Shown in pieces: positions 51,622 through 61,957 of a stretch of 64,000 nt of DNA (the first letter of the stretch is position 1; every line of letters begins with the position of its first letter). The DNA comes from CAVSRC01 sp963785065 (GTDB lineage Bacteria; Pseudomonadota; Alphaproteobacteria; Rhizobiales; Kaistiaceae). The DNA lies in the NCBI GenBank assembly GCA_963785065.1, contig CAWATX010000003.1, positions 62,001 through 126,000 on the forward strand. Direction: 5' to 3'. Made by a program: the position numbers and the translations under genes. The notes under the pieces were generated by a model that was given only the letters and a program-made list of their open reading frames with translations, ran no database searches and was not told the DNA's origin.

Positions 51622-51699
51622 AGGAACTCGGTGACGCCCTTCTGATCCGGACCCGACTTCTAGGCTACGGCCGCCGCCTCGGCAATATTTACCGTGCGG

Positions 51700-52972
51700 T
51701 CAAACCGAAAGGCCGATCTCGACAAACAGCACGGCGGCCGCAGCCAGCAGCGCGGCAAGGGTGGCGGCACCGTAGCGGAGCCCGAAACGGGGCGTGCCGG
51801 CATAGGCGGCAATGCCGGTTTTGGTCAGCGAATTGGCGGTTGCGGCGACGAAGATGGCGATCGCCGCCTCGACCGTGGTGATCGAGGCGCCGTGAACCTG
51901 GGTGATCGACAGCGTGATGGCATCGACGTCGGCAAGGCCGGCAAAGGCCGCCGCGCCGACGGCGCCGCGCCCGCCGAAGAGCGCCACCAGCCATTTCGAG
52001 GCCACCAGGATGACCGCCAGCAGGGCGGCGAAGCGCAGCACCGAGAGAAGCTCGAAGGGATTGCTGAAGGGCTTGTTGTCGGCGTCGCTGCCCTCCCCGC
52101 GCCAGCCCGCCCCGAAAACCAGCGAGGCACCGACGAGGATCAGCGCGGCGGCGACAAGCGGCGCCACGAGCAGCACCAGGTCGGCCGGGCCGAACAGGGC
52201 CACGATCACCAGGATGCGCAGGAACATGACCGCCGAGGCGGCCAGCGCCCCGGCCAACTCGATACGCGCCGTTGCCGGTTCCGCCCTTGCCTTGCGGGCA
52301 AAATCGATGGTCGCCGCAGTCGACGACACCAGCCCGCCGGCGACCCCGGCGACGAGCGTGCCGTAGCGCGTGCCGATGATGCGCACCGCGACGTAGCCGA
52401 TGAATGAGACGCCGGCGATGGCGATGGTCATCAGCCACATGGCGTGCGGGTTGATGGCGTCGTAGGGCCCGAAGCCACGATCGGGCAGCACCGGCAGGGC
52501 GATGAAGCTCATCACCAGGAGGATGAGCGTGGCGCGCAGTTCCGCCCAGGTCAGCGTCTCGATCCACTGGTGCAGCCAGCGCTTGGCCGCCAGCAACACC
52601 GCCATGGCGACGGCGGCTGCGGCGGCAACCGTCATGTCGCCGATGACCGCCAGGCTGCCGAGCGCAAAGGTGAGAAACGCGGCGATCAGCGTGGTCGCGC
52701 CGAAGTCGCCCTCGCGTTCCGACTCGCGCCACTTGAAGAGAGTGAAGCCGCCGGCAAAGGCGAAGAAGGCCGCGGCATACGGTAGCGGACCGAGCGTGGT
52801 GGAGAGCGCCGCGCTCACCCCCGCCGAAGAGGCCGATGAGGGCGAAGGTGCGCAGGCCCGCCGTGCGCTCGCCCTCGGCCTGGTCACGTTCGCGCCAGCC
52901 GCGTTCAACGCCAATCAGCATACCAATGGCCAGTGCCAGGCCCAGCCGTGTCAGCAGCTCCTGTTCGCCCAT
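51700..52972 (-). pseudogene. MgtC/SapB + DUF4010 membrane protein with a one-base frameshift
   Basis: It encodes about 423 residues in two frames. The first 49 (MGEQELLTRLGLALAIGMLIGVERGW...FALIGLFGG) are the MgtC/SapB start. The rest, beginning VSAALSTTLGPLPYAAAFFAFAG, is a polytopic protein with a DUF4010-like C-terminal half ending VLFVEIGLSV. The break is in a run of five C (52818-52822; G on the coding strand): four would restore GGC GGG GTG AGC. All other features are conserved, so sequencing error, a very recent mutation or slippage in the homopolymer are all possible. Confidence 0.8.
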
Positions 52973-53048
52973 CTTGCGGCCATTCTAGCCCAGTCGAGGC
53001 GATTTGTGGCTGCCATCCGGCTCACCATACAAGGGTTTGAACGCCCGC

Positions 53049-53065
53049 AATAAATATGATTTATT
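53049..53065. promoter_or_regulatory. Inverted repeat AATAAAT-N3-ATTTATT, candidate GntR/FadR operator
   Basis: A perfect 7-base inverted repeat with a 3-base spacer (ATG) in an AT-rich block, 61-77 bases upstream of the remnant regulator start. Its AT richness contrasts with the neighbours. FadR-type regulators bind such short symmetric AT-rich sites in front of transport operons. Confidence 0.5.
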
Positions 53066-53125
53066 ATTTTCGCTCCGGGAGGACGTGAAGGTCCGCAAAA
53101 CAAGGACGGACCGGAGGGGAGGACT

Positions 53126-53505
53126 GTGCAGGATCTGGTCGCCACCGTGCGGGGCGCGCGGCCGCGGTTGCGGGCGGCAGAGATCATTGGCCGGCGTATC
53201 GTCTCGGGCGGCCTGCTTCCCGGCACCATTCTACCCAACTTCGACGCGCTCGCCGCCGCCGCTTTCGCGCCGCTGATCGAGATGCTGTTGCTGATCATCT
53301 TGCGCATCCAGCGCGACGCGCACCCGAGATCAACCGCGCTGGCGCCGGCTCACGCCGCCATACTCGACGCCATCAAGCGCGGCGACGGCGAGGCCGCCCG
53401 CCGGGCCGCGACGGCCCATCTGGAGCGCGCCGAGACGAACGCCATGGCCGGCATCAGCCTGCTGGCGCCTGCCGGCGGCGGGGCCACCGCAAGGAGCATG
53501 TCCTA

Positions 53506-53506
<1 letters not shown>
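53126..53506 (+). pseudogene. FadR-type (GntR) regulator with large internal deletion
   Basis: A 126-residue open frame. The first part (AAEIIGRRIVSGGLLPGTILPNFDAL) is the start of a FadR winged helix, but the recognition helix (usually SRTVVREALRLL) and most of the ligand domain are missing. The end (ILDAIKRGDGEAARRAATAHLERAETNAM) is the last helices of an FCD domain. The full gene would be about 230-240 residues. Deletion kept the frame and the start (GTG with GGAGGGGAGG). The stop overlaps the ATG of the ABC ATPase (TAATG), so it still couples translation of the operon. It cannot bind its operator in the normal way. Confidence 0.75.
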
Positions 53507-54303
<797 letters not shown>

Positions 54304-54311
54304 GACGCCCA

Positions 54312-55370
54312 ATGGCCAAACAAACCCCAAAACCTGCCATTCTCCGCATTGAAGGCCTGCCGATCATCATCGTGTTCGTATTGCTGCTCGGCCTGTTCAT
54401 GTACACGGCGCCGGAGGTCTTCCTGCGGCCGTTCATCTACACGACCTTCTTTTCGACGCTGCCGCCGCTGATCCTGCTCGCCATCGGCCTGACCTTCGTC
54501 ATCGGCGCCGGCGAGATCGACCTCTGCTTTCCGGCAATCATCGGCTTTTCCGGCTTCGTCTTCGCCGTCCTGTTCAAGGAGTACAATCTCGGTTGGATCG
54601 CGGTGGTCGTCGCGCTCGCCTCCGGGGTGATGATCGGCTTCATCAACGGCGTCCTGATCGCCAAGGTGGGCATCCCCTCCTTCATGGCGACGCTCGCCGC
54701 CCAGTTCTTCTGGTACGGCATGGCGACGGTGCTGTCCGGCGGCAAATCCTATGCGCTGCGCGGCGCCGAGGAGAGCTCGGTGTGGCAGGTGATCGTCGGC
54801 CGTCCCTTTGCCGACACCAACGCACCGGACTGGGTCCATCAATTGCCGCTGCAATCGCTGTGGACGGTTCTGATCGTCACCTTCCTGTGGTTCGTCCTCA
54901 ATCGCCACCGCTTCGGCGAGCACGTCCTGTTCATCGGCGACTCCAACGATGTCTCGCGGGTGGTCGGCATCAATGTCGACCTGGAGAAGATCAAGATCTT
55001 CACCCTGATGGGCGCCCTCGGCGCGACCGCGGCGATCATGCTGACGCTGGAGAACAAGAATTTCTTCGGCAATCAGGGCCAGGGCTACCTGCTCACCGCG
55101 ATCGCCTCGGTGCTGATCGGCGGTACGTCGATCTTCGGTGGGCGCGCGACGATCATCGGCACCATCTTCGGTGCCTTCATCATCGGCATGATCGAGGCTG
55201 GCCTGGTCGCCACCGGTCTCACCGGCGCCTGGGTGCGCACGGTTCAGGGCCTCGTCTTCATGATCTCGATCATCTTCTACCTCTACGTCGATGAGCCGCA
55301 GCGCCGTCGGTCGTTCTTCGCGCGCATCAGTTTTTCCAAGGATTTCGGCCGCACTAGCACGGCTGAATAG
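54312..55370 (+). CDS. CUT2-type sugar ABC transporter permease
   Basis: A 352-residue membrane permease of the RbsC/XylH family with about ten helices. PLILLAIGLTFVIGAGEIDLCFPAIIG is the RbsC-like signature with GEIDL in place of GGIDLS, followed by INGVLIAKVGIPSFMATLA. FIGDSNDVSRVVGINVDLEKIKI is the cytoplasmic coupling loop. The ATG at 54312 is chosen; a TTG at 54300 overlaps the upstream stop. It belongs to the same operon as the ATPase and binding protein. Confidence 0.93.
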   Translation: MAKQTPKPAILRIEGLPIIIVFVLLLGLFMYTAPEVFLRPFIYTTFFSTLPPLILLAIGLTFVIGAGEIDLCFPAIIGFSGFVFAVLFKEYNLGWIAVVVALASGVMIGFINGVLIAKVGIPSFMATLAAQFFWYGMATVLSGGKSYALRGAEESSVWQVIVGRPFADTNAPDWVHQLPLQSLWTVLIVTFLWFVLNRHRFGEHVLFIGDSNDVSRVVGINVDLEKIKIFTLMGALGATAAIMLTLENKNFFGNQGQGYLLTAIASVLIGGTSIFGGRATIIGTIFGAFIIGMIEAGLVATGLTGAWVRTVQGLVFMISIIFYLYVDEPQRRRSFFARISFSKDFGRTSTAE

Positions 55371-55418
55371 TGGCACGCGCCGATGGGCGCGATGCAAATT
55401 AGGAGGGAGAGAACTGAC

Positions 55419-56408
55419 ATGCAGGTAACCAAATTGCTGCTGGCCGGCGTGGCCGCGACCGCGCTGTTGGCCAGCGTTGGCGTGGCCTCGGCCGCCGATC
55501 CGATCGGCAAAGGCCTGGTCATGTACATGCAGATGGGCGGCAACCCCGGCGACGGCGCCACACTTGCCCGCCAGACCGGCGCCGCCGAGGCCGCTGCAGC
55601 GTTCGGCGTCGAATTGAAGGCGCAGTTCTCGGCCTGGGCGCCGGAGACCATGATCAACCAGTTCAAGGAGGCGGTCGCCGCCAAGCCGGACTGCATCGAG
55701 ATCATGGGGCATCCGGGCGCGACCGCGTTCCATGACATCGTCAAGAGCGCCGTCGACCAGGGCATCGTGGTCACCGTCGGCAACTCGCCGATGACCTCGC
55801 TGCAGGACGAGTTCAAGACCAAGGGCATGGGCTATGCCGGCGTCGATCTCTATGCCGGTGGCGCCCTCACGGCCAAGTATATGCTCGATCAGGGGCTCAA
55901 GGCCGGCGACCAGGCGATGGTCTATGGCGTGTTCAGCCAGGCCGAGCGCGGCCAGTCCGAGAAGGGCCTCGCCGACACGCTGGAGAAGGCCGGCCTCAAG
56001 GTCGACCGCCTGGAGATCACCCAGGAGATCAACTCCGACACGTCGCTCGCGGTTCCGGTTCTGGTGTCCTACATCCAGAGCCATCCGGACCTGAAGGCGA
56101 TCGGCACCCAGCACGGCGGCATCACCGGCGTGCTTGCCGAAATCCTGAAGAAGGCCGGCAAGAAGCCCGGCGACATCATCGTCGGCGGTATCGATCTGGC
56201 TCCGGCCACCATCGACGGCCTGAAGTCGGGCTACATTTCGGCCACTCTCGACCAACTGCTTTATCTGCAGGGCTTCATGCCGGTCGTGCAGTGCGTGATG
56301 ACGGCCAAGTACAAGATGCCGGGCCTCGACCTCAACACCGGCGCCGGCGCCGTGACGCCTGCGACCATCGGCGGCCTCGTCGACCTGATCGACAAGGGCA
56401 TCCGCTAG
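55419..56408 (+). CDS. CUT2-type periplasmic sugar-binding protein
   Basis: A 329-residue exported substrate-binding protein of the RbsB family. The signal peptide MQVTKLLLAGVAATALLASV ends at GVASAADPIGKG. The mature protein has FGVELKAQFSAWAPETMINQF, IEIMGHPGATAFHDIVKSA and a GGIDLAPATIDGLKSGYISAT segment. The ATG follows AGGAGGGA at 55401-55408. The 48-base gap from the permease and a strong site suggest high expression. A terminator follows 36 bases after the stop. Confidence 0.92.
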   Translation: MQVTKLLLAGVAATALLASVGVASAADPIGKGLVMYMQMGGNPGDGATLARQTGAAEAAAAFGVELKAQFSAWAPETMINQFKEAVAAKPDCIEIMGHPGATAFHDIVKSAVDQGIVVTVGNSPMTSLQDEFKTKGMGYAGVDLYAGGALTAKYMLDQGLKAGDQAMVYGVFSQAERGQSEKGLADTLEKAGLKVDRLEITQEINSDTSLAVPVLVSYIQSHPDLKAIGTQHGGITGVLAEILKKAGKKPGDIIVGGIDLAPATIDGLKSGYISATLDQLLYLQGFMPVVQCVMTAKYKMPGLDLNTGAGAVTPATIGGLVDLIDKGIR

Positions 56409-56443
56409 TCGAGTAGCCTACCTCCCGTTGTGGATGAACAGGC

Positions 56444-56472
56444 AGCGCCGGCGGGAAACCGCCGGCGCTTTT
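56444..56472 (+). terminator. Rho-independent terminator of the sugar ABC operon
   Basis: An 11-base stem (AGCGCCGGCGG and its complement) with GAAA loop followed by TTTT. It stops the ABC operon 17 bases before the convergent second TIR gene's stop. Confidence 0.85.
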
Positions 56473-56488
56473 GCGTCGTACGGGCGCC

Positions 56489-59400
56489 CTACCCTCCCGA
56501 CGGTTTCGTGCCGGCTTCATCGAGCCCGGCGCGGGCCTTCTCGAGGACATCAAGCCAGCTCTTCTGCTGTGCCGGAAGCATGTTCTTGTTGGCCAACGTC
56601 TGAAGAGCGTCCGTAGCCTCGGCGAGCAACGCCTTGCGCTGCGCGACGTCAGCGCTCACGGACTGAAGCTTCCACAGGCCGAGGACGAGGTCGGTCTGCC
56701 ACGTCACATTGCCGGCATCGCTGACGGCAAGCTTGCGGACGATGCCGACACCCTCGTCATAGGCCTTGCCGGCGGCGGCCTTGTCGCCAGCCGCCAGGCT
56801 GGCGTCGCCGAGCCGGTTCAGGCTGATCGCCACATCGCGCTGCCACAGCGTGTTGCTGGCATCGATGGCAGACAGGCGGCGGGCGACATCCAGCCCCTCG
56901 GCGTAGGTGGCGCGCGCCGCCGCGTAGTCCTTCGCCGCCATTTCGGCATCGCCGAGCCTGTTCAAGGTCACCGCAAGGTCGCGTTGCCAGAGCGCATTGT
57001 TGCTATCAGCCGCTGCGACCTTGCGCGCGGCACCCACGCTTTCCTCGAATGCGGCGCGCGCGCCGGCAGCATCGTTCGCGGCGAGCTTCGTCGCACCGAT
57101 CTTGTTCAGCGCCGTTCCCAAGTCGCGCTGCCATGTCGTGTTGGCCGGGTCCTTCGCCACCAGCTTGCGCGCAATCGCGGCGCTTTCATCGTAAGCGGCC
57201 ATGGCCGCCGCCGTGTCGCCGCCGGTGGCTTCAACCCCACCGAGCCGGTTGAGGGTGATGGTCAGATCGCGCATCAGAACCGTGCTGGACGGATCTGCGG
57301 ACAACAGCCGGCGTACGGTGGACAGGCTCTCGCCATAAGCGGCACGCGCGGCCTTCACATCACCGAGTTGGACATTGGCGTCCCCGATCTTGTTGAGATC
57401 GACCGCTTCATCGCGCGGCCACGCCGTATGCTTCGGGCTGGATGCCGCGATCTGGCGCGTCGCTTCGAGGGCATCGTGATACGCCGCGAGCGCCCCGGCC
57501 GCATCGCCGGCCGCCAGCTTCTCGTCACCCACTTGGGTCGCCGAGGCGGCAATGTCGGTTTGCCACTCCACGTTCTGCGGATCGGCCGACAGCAGCCGGC
57601 GGGCAATCTCCAGGCTCTCGGCATGGCTCTGAGCCGCGGCCTTGTGGTCGCCCTGCCGGGCTTGCGCGCCGGCGCGATCGGACAGGCTGATAAGGAGATC
57701 GCGCTGCCACCCCACGTTGGCCGGGTTCTTTGTCGCCAGCTTGCGTCCGATCGAGACGCTTTCGTCATAGGCGGCCAGGGCCGCTGCCTCGTCACCAGCG
57801 GCGGCACTGACATCGCCCAACCGGTCGAGGGTGACGGCCATATCGCGCATCAGTAGCGTGTTGGACGTATCTGCGGATGACAGCCGGCGGACGATCGACA
57901 GGCTATCGCCATAGGCGCTGCGCGCCCCCTTAACGTCGCCGGCCTTGAGCTTGGCATCGCCGACCTTGTTGAGATTAACCGCCACGTCGCGCTGCCACAC
58001 GACATCCTTGGGGTCGGATGCCGCGATCTGGCGTGTCATATCGAGGGCATCGCTATACGCGGCGAGCGCCCCGGCGGCATCGCCGGCCACCAGCTTCTCG
58101 TCGCCGATATTGTTCAGCGAGGCGGAAACGTCGCGCTGCCATTCGACATTGTGCGGATCGGTCTCCAACAGCCGGCGCGCAATGGTCAGGCTCTCGGCGT
58201 AGTTTTTGGCGGCAGCGGCGTGATCGCCCTGCTGGCTCTCCACGTCGCTGAGATCAGACAGGCCGAGAAGGACATCGCGCTGCCATTCGGTGTTCTCCGG
58301 GTGCGCTTCGGCCAGCTTGCGGGCAATGGCGAGCCCCTGCTCGAGCGCCGCGCGCGCCCCCGCAAGGTCGCCCGAAGCGGCCTTGATCTCTCCGATCCGC
58401 TCCAACGACACCGTGGTATCGCGCTGAAGTTCGAGATTGGCACTGTCGGCGGCGGCCAGCCGGCTGCTGATGGCAAGGCACTCCTGAAACGACTTCAAGG
58501 CCGCCTGCGCGTCGCCGTTCCTGAGCTGCAGATCGCCGATCCGGTTAAGGGTCACCGTGACGTCGCGCTGCCATTGGGTATTGCCCGGATTCTCCGCGGC
58601 AAGCTTGCGCCGGATATCCAGCGCCTGCTGATAGGCTGCCGTCGCGCCGGCCACATCGCCGGTATCCTTCTTGACGTCGCCCATCGAGTTGAGAAGGACG
58701 GAAACGTCGCGGCGGCGCTCGGCATTGCCCGGTTCGCTGGCCAGCAGCTTGCGGGCGATTGCCAGGGACTCGTCGTAATTGGCCAGTGCCCCCTTATTGT
58801 CGCCTGCCGTTCGGGCGAGGTCGCCCATCCGCTCCAGGCTGACGGACAGGTCGCGCTGCCGCTCGGGATTGTCAGGATTGGCGGCCGCCTGTGCCCGCGC
58901 CATCTTCAGCGCCTCGTCATAGACCTCGCGCGCCCCGGCGGTGTCGCCCGTGGCAGACTTGGCATTGCCGATCCTGTCGAGGCTCAGCGACACGTCGCGC
59001 TGCCAGTCGGCATTGCTCGGATCGGCCTTGGCCAGCTTGCGCTGGATCGCCAGGCTGGCCTCATACGCCTTGAGCGCCGAGGCCGGGTCGCCGGCCGCCA
59101 GATAGGTGTCGCCGAAATCGTCGAGCATGACCGAGCGGCTGCGCTGCACGTCGAGGTCGTTGGCAGCCGCGTCGGCCAGGTCTTGCGTCGCGCTGCCAAC
59201 CTGGTTGAGGATCGAGCGGATGGTCTCGACCCGCATGCCCTGCGAGTTCCTGAGGCCCTGGGCGATGTCGAAGATGACCTTGTCGACGGTCGACTTGGCG
59301 ATTTCGAGATTGGCCGTCGCCCGCCGCTCGGCAATGAAGGCGTAGACACCGGCACCGGCCGCGACCAGGGCCACGACGCCGAGCACCGCGGCGGCCAGGC

Positions 59401-61252
59401 GCGTCCGCCGGCTGAGCCGGTGGGCGGCATCGCGCTCGATCTCGGCCTCGCGCAGCTTGGCTGCGTGAAGCGCCTGGCGCTGCGCCTCCTCCTGACGCTG
59501 GCGTTCCTGCTCGGCCGCCTCCGAGGCGCGAATGAAGGCGGCCTCGTCGGCGCTGAAGCGGCCGGGGTGCTCGGTCAGCCACAGCCCCGCCCGGTCGAGC
59601 AGGATGCCGGAAATCAGGCCTCGGTCGCGCCCGGCCTCGGGCAGCGACTGCCAGTCGCCAAGCGCCTTCTCCAGCCGGTTGCGGCCGATGAGGAATTCCT
59701 TCTCCTCCTCCAGCCAGCCGACGAGCAGCGGCCAGACGCGGAAGAGCGCTTCATGCGCCACCTCGACCTCGCCGCCCCCCTCCTTGTCGCGGATGACCAG
59801 CAGGCGAGCCTGCGAGCCGGCGAGCGCCGCCACCAGGCGATGGGACTTCTCCGGCAGCGCATCCCAGCCTGCCGCCTGGCGGACAAAGCCGCCCTCGTCG
59901 TTGACCTTGACGAGATCGGGAACGAACGCCTCGCGCAATGCCTTCAGCTCGTCGTCGTCCGGTCTGGCATCGGCGATGACGCCGGCGGCGGTATCGCGCA
60001 CGACCGTCTCCAGCGGCGACAGGCCGGCCGCCGCATCGCGCAGGCTTTCATACTCGACGAGCTGGAGCCGGCCATCGCCGCCGAAGCGGTCGTAGAGCCG
60101 CCGGAGCGCGAAGGCGACCAGCGGCAGGGCGTCGGTGGTTTCGGCGTCCTGGGTGATGCGCGCGACCAGGCTCTCCTCGATGTCGAGGCCGGCGATGCGC
60201 GCCGGCCCGCGCACGATCTCGCCGATGCGCTCCAGCGGCAGCGGCAGCAGGTTGAACGGCTCGAACTCGGTGCCGAGGCCCGGCGCCGCCTGCATGTTGC
60301 CGAGATGGTCGGAGCGCATGGTCGCCGTCGCCACGAACGGCAGGCCGGGGCCCAGCATCTTCGACAGCAGCCCGAGGAACGCCTCGGCACGCGCCGGCGG
60401 CGTGCGCGTGAACAGCTCCTCAAGCTGATCGATGGGCACCAGAATGGCCGCCTGACCGGCCTCCGACTTGGCGCCGATCGTCGCCGCCAGCCGCTCTACG
60501 TCGGCATTGATGAGGTCGCCGGAGACGACGTCGGCGCCGGCGGCCCTGAGGCTTGCGGCAAGGCCGACGAACGGGTCCTCTCCCGGCCGGAAGACGGGCA
60601 GCACGATCCAGTCGCGCTTGGCCCGCTTCAGCCGCGGCACCAGGCCGGCGCGCAGCAGCGACGACTTGCCGGTACCCGATTCGCCGAGCACCAGCACGAA
60701 GCGCTTGCCGCCCTCGATGCGGCGCGAATCGAGCCGCTGGATGAGCCGGCGGACATCGTCGTCGCGGCCGAAATAGATCGCCGCATCGTCCTCGTCGAAA
60801 GCGAGGAAGCCGGGATAGGGCGCGCGGCCGGCCGGAAAATCGAAGCCGCTCTGGCTCGTCAGCGCCACCTCGGTCAGCCGTCTGGCGAGGCGGTCGAGCC
60901 CGGTGGTGCGGTCGTGGGTGAGGTCGAGCTTCTGCAGGTCGTCGCCGATATACTGGTCGCCGCCGGGGGCGACGATGACCGGAAAGATCGCCTTGCCGCG
61001 CGAGCGCGCCTGGGCGAATTCGGCGAAGCACCACTTGGAATCGAACCAATTGCGGGTGAGCAGCAGGATGACGGCCTGGGCGCGCTCCAGCTCGTCGTAG
61101 AGCATCTGTTCCCATTTGGCGCCCGGCGGGATGCCCTGGTTCGTATCGATATCGAGAAAGCCGCGATCGAACCCCTGGCTGCTCAGCCAGGCGAACAGGT
61201 CGCGCGCCGCATCGACATCGCCGCTTGCATGACTAATGAAGACCCGCGCCAT
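56489..61252 (-). CDS. TIR-nSTAND1 NTPase with transmembrane helix and seventeen 48-residue TPR-like repeats
   Basis: A 1587-residue protein. It starts MARVFISHASGDVDAARDLF, with SKWCFAEF giving Glu78 at the TIR catalytic position. Next come YFGRDDDVRRL and an nSTAND1 NTPase with Walker A LGESGTGKSSLLRAGL (Lys196), Walker B VPIDQLEELF (Asp275) and VAHEALFRVWPLL. A coiled coil (EQERQRQEEAQRQALHAAKL) precedes one transmembrane helix (about 617-640). Residues 703-1518 are 17 repeats of exactly 48 aa, consensus QRDVxxxLxRIGDxxxAxGD-like with YxExLxIARKL, TPR-like. An 18th, degenerate unit ends it. The start at 61252 is set by the TIR N-terminus; the frame runs 99 bases further. The C-terminal solenoid probably senses a ligand or partner; this is inference. 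Confidence 0.85.
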   Translation of the reverse strand: MARVFISHASGDVDAARDLFAWLSSQGFDRGFLDIDTNQGIPPGAKWEQMLYDELERAQAVILLLTRNWFDSKWCFAEFAQARSRGKAIFPVIVAPGGDQYIGDDLQKLDLTHDRTTGLDRLARRLTEVALTSQSGFDFPAGRAPYPGFLAFDEDDAAIYFGRDDDVRRLIQRLDSRRIEGGKRFVLVLGESGTGKSSLLRAGLVPRLKRAKRDWIVLPVFRPGEDPFVGLAASLRAAGADVVSGDLINADVERLAATIGAKSEAGQAAILVPIDQLEELFTRTPPARAEAFLGLLSKMLGPGLPFVATATMRSDHLGNMQAAPGLGTEFEPFNLLPLPLERIGEIVRGPARIAGLDIEESLVARITQDAETTDALPLVAFALRRLYDRFGGDGRLQLVEYESLRDAAAGLSPLETVVRDTAAGVIADARPDDDELKALREAFVPDLVKVNDEGGFVRQAAGWDALPEKSHRLVAALAGSQARLLVIRDKEGGGEVEVAHEALFRVWPLLVGWLEEEKEFLIGRNRLEKALGDWQSLPEAGRDRGLISGILLDRAGLWLTEHPGRFSADEAAFIRASEAAEQERQRQEEAQRQALHAAKLREAEIERDAAHRLSRRTRLAAAVLGVVALVAAGAGVYAFIAERRATANLEIAKSTVDKVIFDIAQGLRNSQGMRVETIRSILNQVGSATQDLADAAANDLDVQRSRSVMLDDFGDTYLAAGDPASALKAYEASLAIQRKLAKADPSNADWQRDVSLSLDRIGNAKSATGDTAGAREVYDEALKMARAQAAANPDNPERQRDLSVSLERMGDLARTAGDNKGALANYDESLAIARKLLASEPGNAERRRDVSVLLNSMGDVKKDTGDVAGATAAYQQALDIRRKLAAENPGNTQWQRDVTVTLNRIGDLQLRNGDAQAALKSFQECLAISSRLAAADSANLELQRDTTVSLERIGEIKAASGDLAGARAALEQGLAIARKLAEAHPENTEWQRDVLLGLSDLSDVESQQGDHAAAAKNYAESLTIARRLLETDPHNVEWQRDVSASLNNIGDEKLVAGDAAGALAAYSDALDMTRQIAASDPKDVVWQRDVAVNLNKVGDAKLKAGDVKGARSAYGDSLSIVRRLSSADTSNTLLMRDMAVTLDRLGDVSAAAGDEAAALAAYDESVSIGRKLATKNPANVGWQRDLLISLSDRAGAQARQGDHKAAAQSHAESLEIARRLLSADPQNVEWQTDIAASATQVGDEKLAAGDAAGALAAYHDALEATRQIAASSPKHTAWPRDEAVDLNKIGDANVQLGDVKAARAAYGESLSTVRRLLSADPSSTVLMRDLTITLNRLGGVEATGGDTAAAMAAYDESAAIARKLVAKDPANTTWQRDLGTALNKIGATKLAANDAAGARAAFEESVGAARKVAAADSNNALWQRDLAVTLNRLGDAEMAAKDYAAARATYAEGLDVARRLSAIDASNTLWQRDVAISLNRLGDASLAAGDKAAAGKAYDEGVGIVRKLAVSDAGNVTWQTDLVLGLWKLQSVSADVAQRKALLAEATDALQTLANKNMLPAQQKSWLDVLEKARAGLDEAGTKPSGG
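56699..59146 (-). repeat. Tandem 144-base coding repeats (17 units, 48 aa each)
   Basis: Seventeen consecutive 144-base units without indels. Units 7-10 (57707-58282) and 11-14 (57131-57706) match each other position for position better than other units do, e.g. GDHAAAAKNYAESLTIARRLL versus GDHKAAAQSHAESLEIARRLL, showing a 576-base block duplication. Confidence 0.88.
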
Positions 61253-61434
61253 GAATACCCGGGGGTTGGACTGTTGACCGCAATATTCGTGGAAAAACTC
61301 TAACGGAAACGCAGACGAAAGAAAGGCGCCGCCGCGACAACGGCAAGACAAACATGACTATTCCGGGCCGTTTCGGCGACCGATCCAAGGGGCCGGCCTT
61401 CCGGCCGGCCGTGCCTGCCTGCCGTCAGGGGACC

Positions 61435-61779
61435 CTAGCGGCAGCCCTTCTGCCTCTCGACCTGGCGCACGCGATCAACGTTGGTGCGCTCGATGCGGCT
61501 CATGGGAACCTGGCCGGAATTGTAATAGCTGCAACCGGTATTGTCGAAAACCGCCCGCCCTCTGTCGGTCTGGAAGCAATAGCCGTTCTCGTAGAAGATC
61601 GTGTTGCGCACCGTCCACAGCGCGCCGCAGGACAACTGGCGCAGCGCCGAATAGGGCATGACGTGGTCGTTGGTGCAGCCGACAAACTCGAAGCAAGCGG
61701 CCGAAGCCGGGGCCGGCGCCAGCGTTGCCACCGAAAGCAGGGCAACAGCGGCGGCGACGGGAATTCGCATGGTTGTCAT
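61435..61779 (-). CDS. Exported small protein with YARHG-like domain
   Basis: A 114-residue exported protein. The signal peptide is MTTMRIPVAAAVALLSVATL with cleavage near APASA. The mature part resembles a YARHG domain: YSALRQLSCGALWTVRNTIFYENGYCFQTDRGRAVFDNTGC, with four to five cysteines. The function of YARHG domains is unknown; they are found in secreted and envelope proteins. The start at 61779 gives a proper signal peptide. It lies 182 bases upstream of the second TIR gene on the same strand, without evidence of linkage. Confidence 0.75.
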   Translation of the reverse strand: MTTMRIPVAAAVALLSVATLAPAPASAACFEFVGCTNDHVMPYSALRQLSCGALWTVRNTIFYENGYCFQTDRGRAVFDNTGCSYYNSGQVPMSRIERTNVDRVRQVERQKGCR

Positions 61780-61957
61780 GGCAATCACTCCATCAGTCCC
61801 TTCTCCGGCGCAAGCATAACACCAGAGGAGCGGAACATTGACCGAACGCAAGGCCGCAGGGCCATCGAAGTCGCATCAGTGATGACACATGATCTTTGCG
61901 GGCATTGAAAGCGATGGTGCAAGAACTTGAATCGATTTGTGAAGAGGCCGGCGCGGC

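Noticed and set aside
56699..59146. Regular tandem array considered as a CRISPR-like or satellite repeat
   Set aside because: The period is 144 bases with no spacers, it is wholly within one open frame, and the units are TPR-like protein repeats.
58151..61303. Long open frame antisense to the second TIR-nSTAND gene
   Set aside because: Same shadow effect. Repetition in it only mirrors the 144-base repeats of the real gene.
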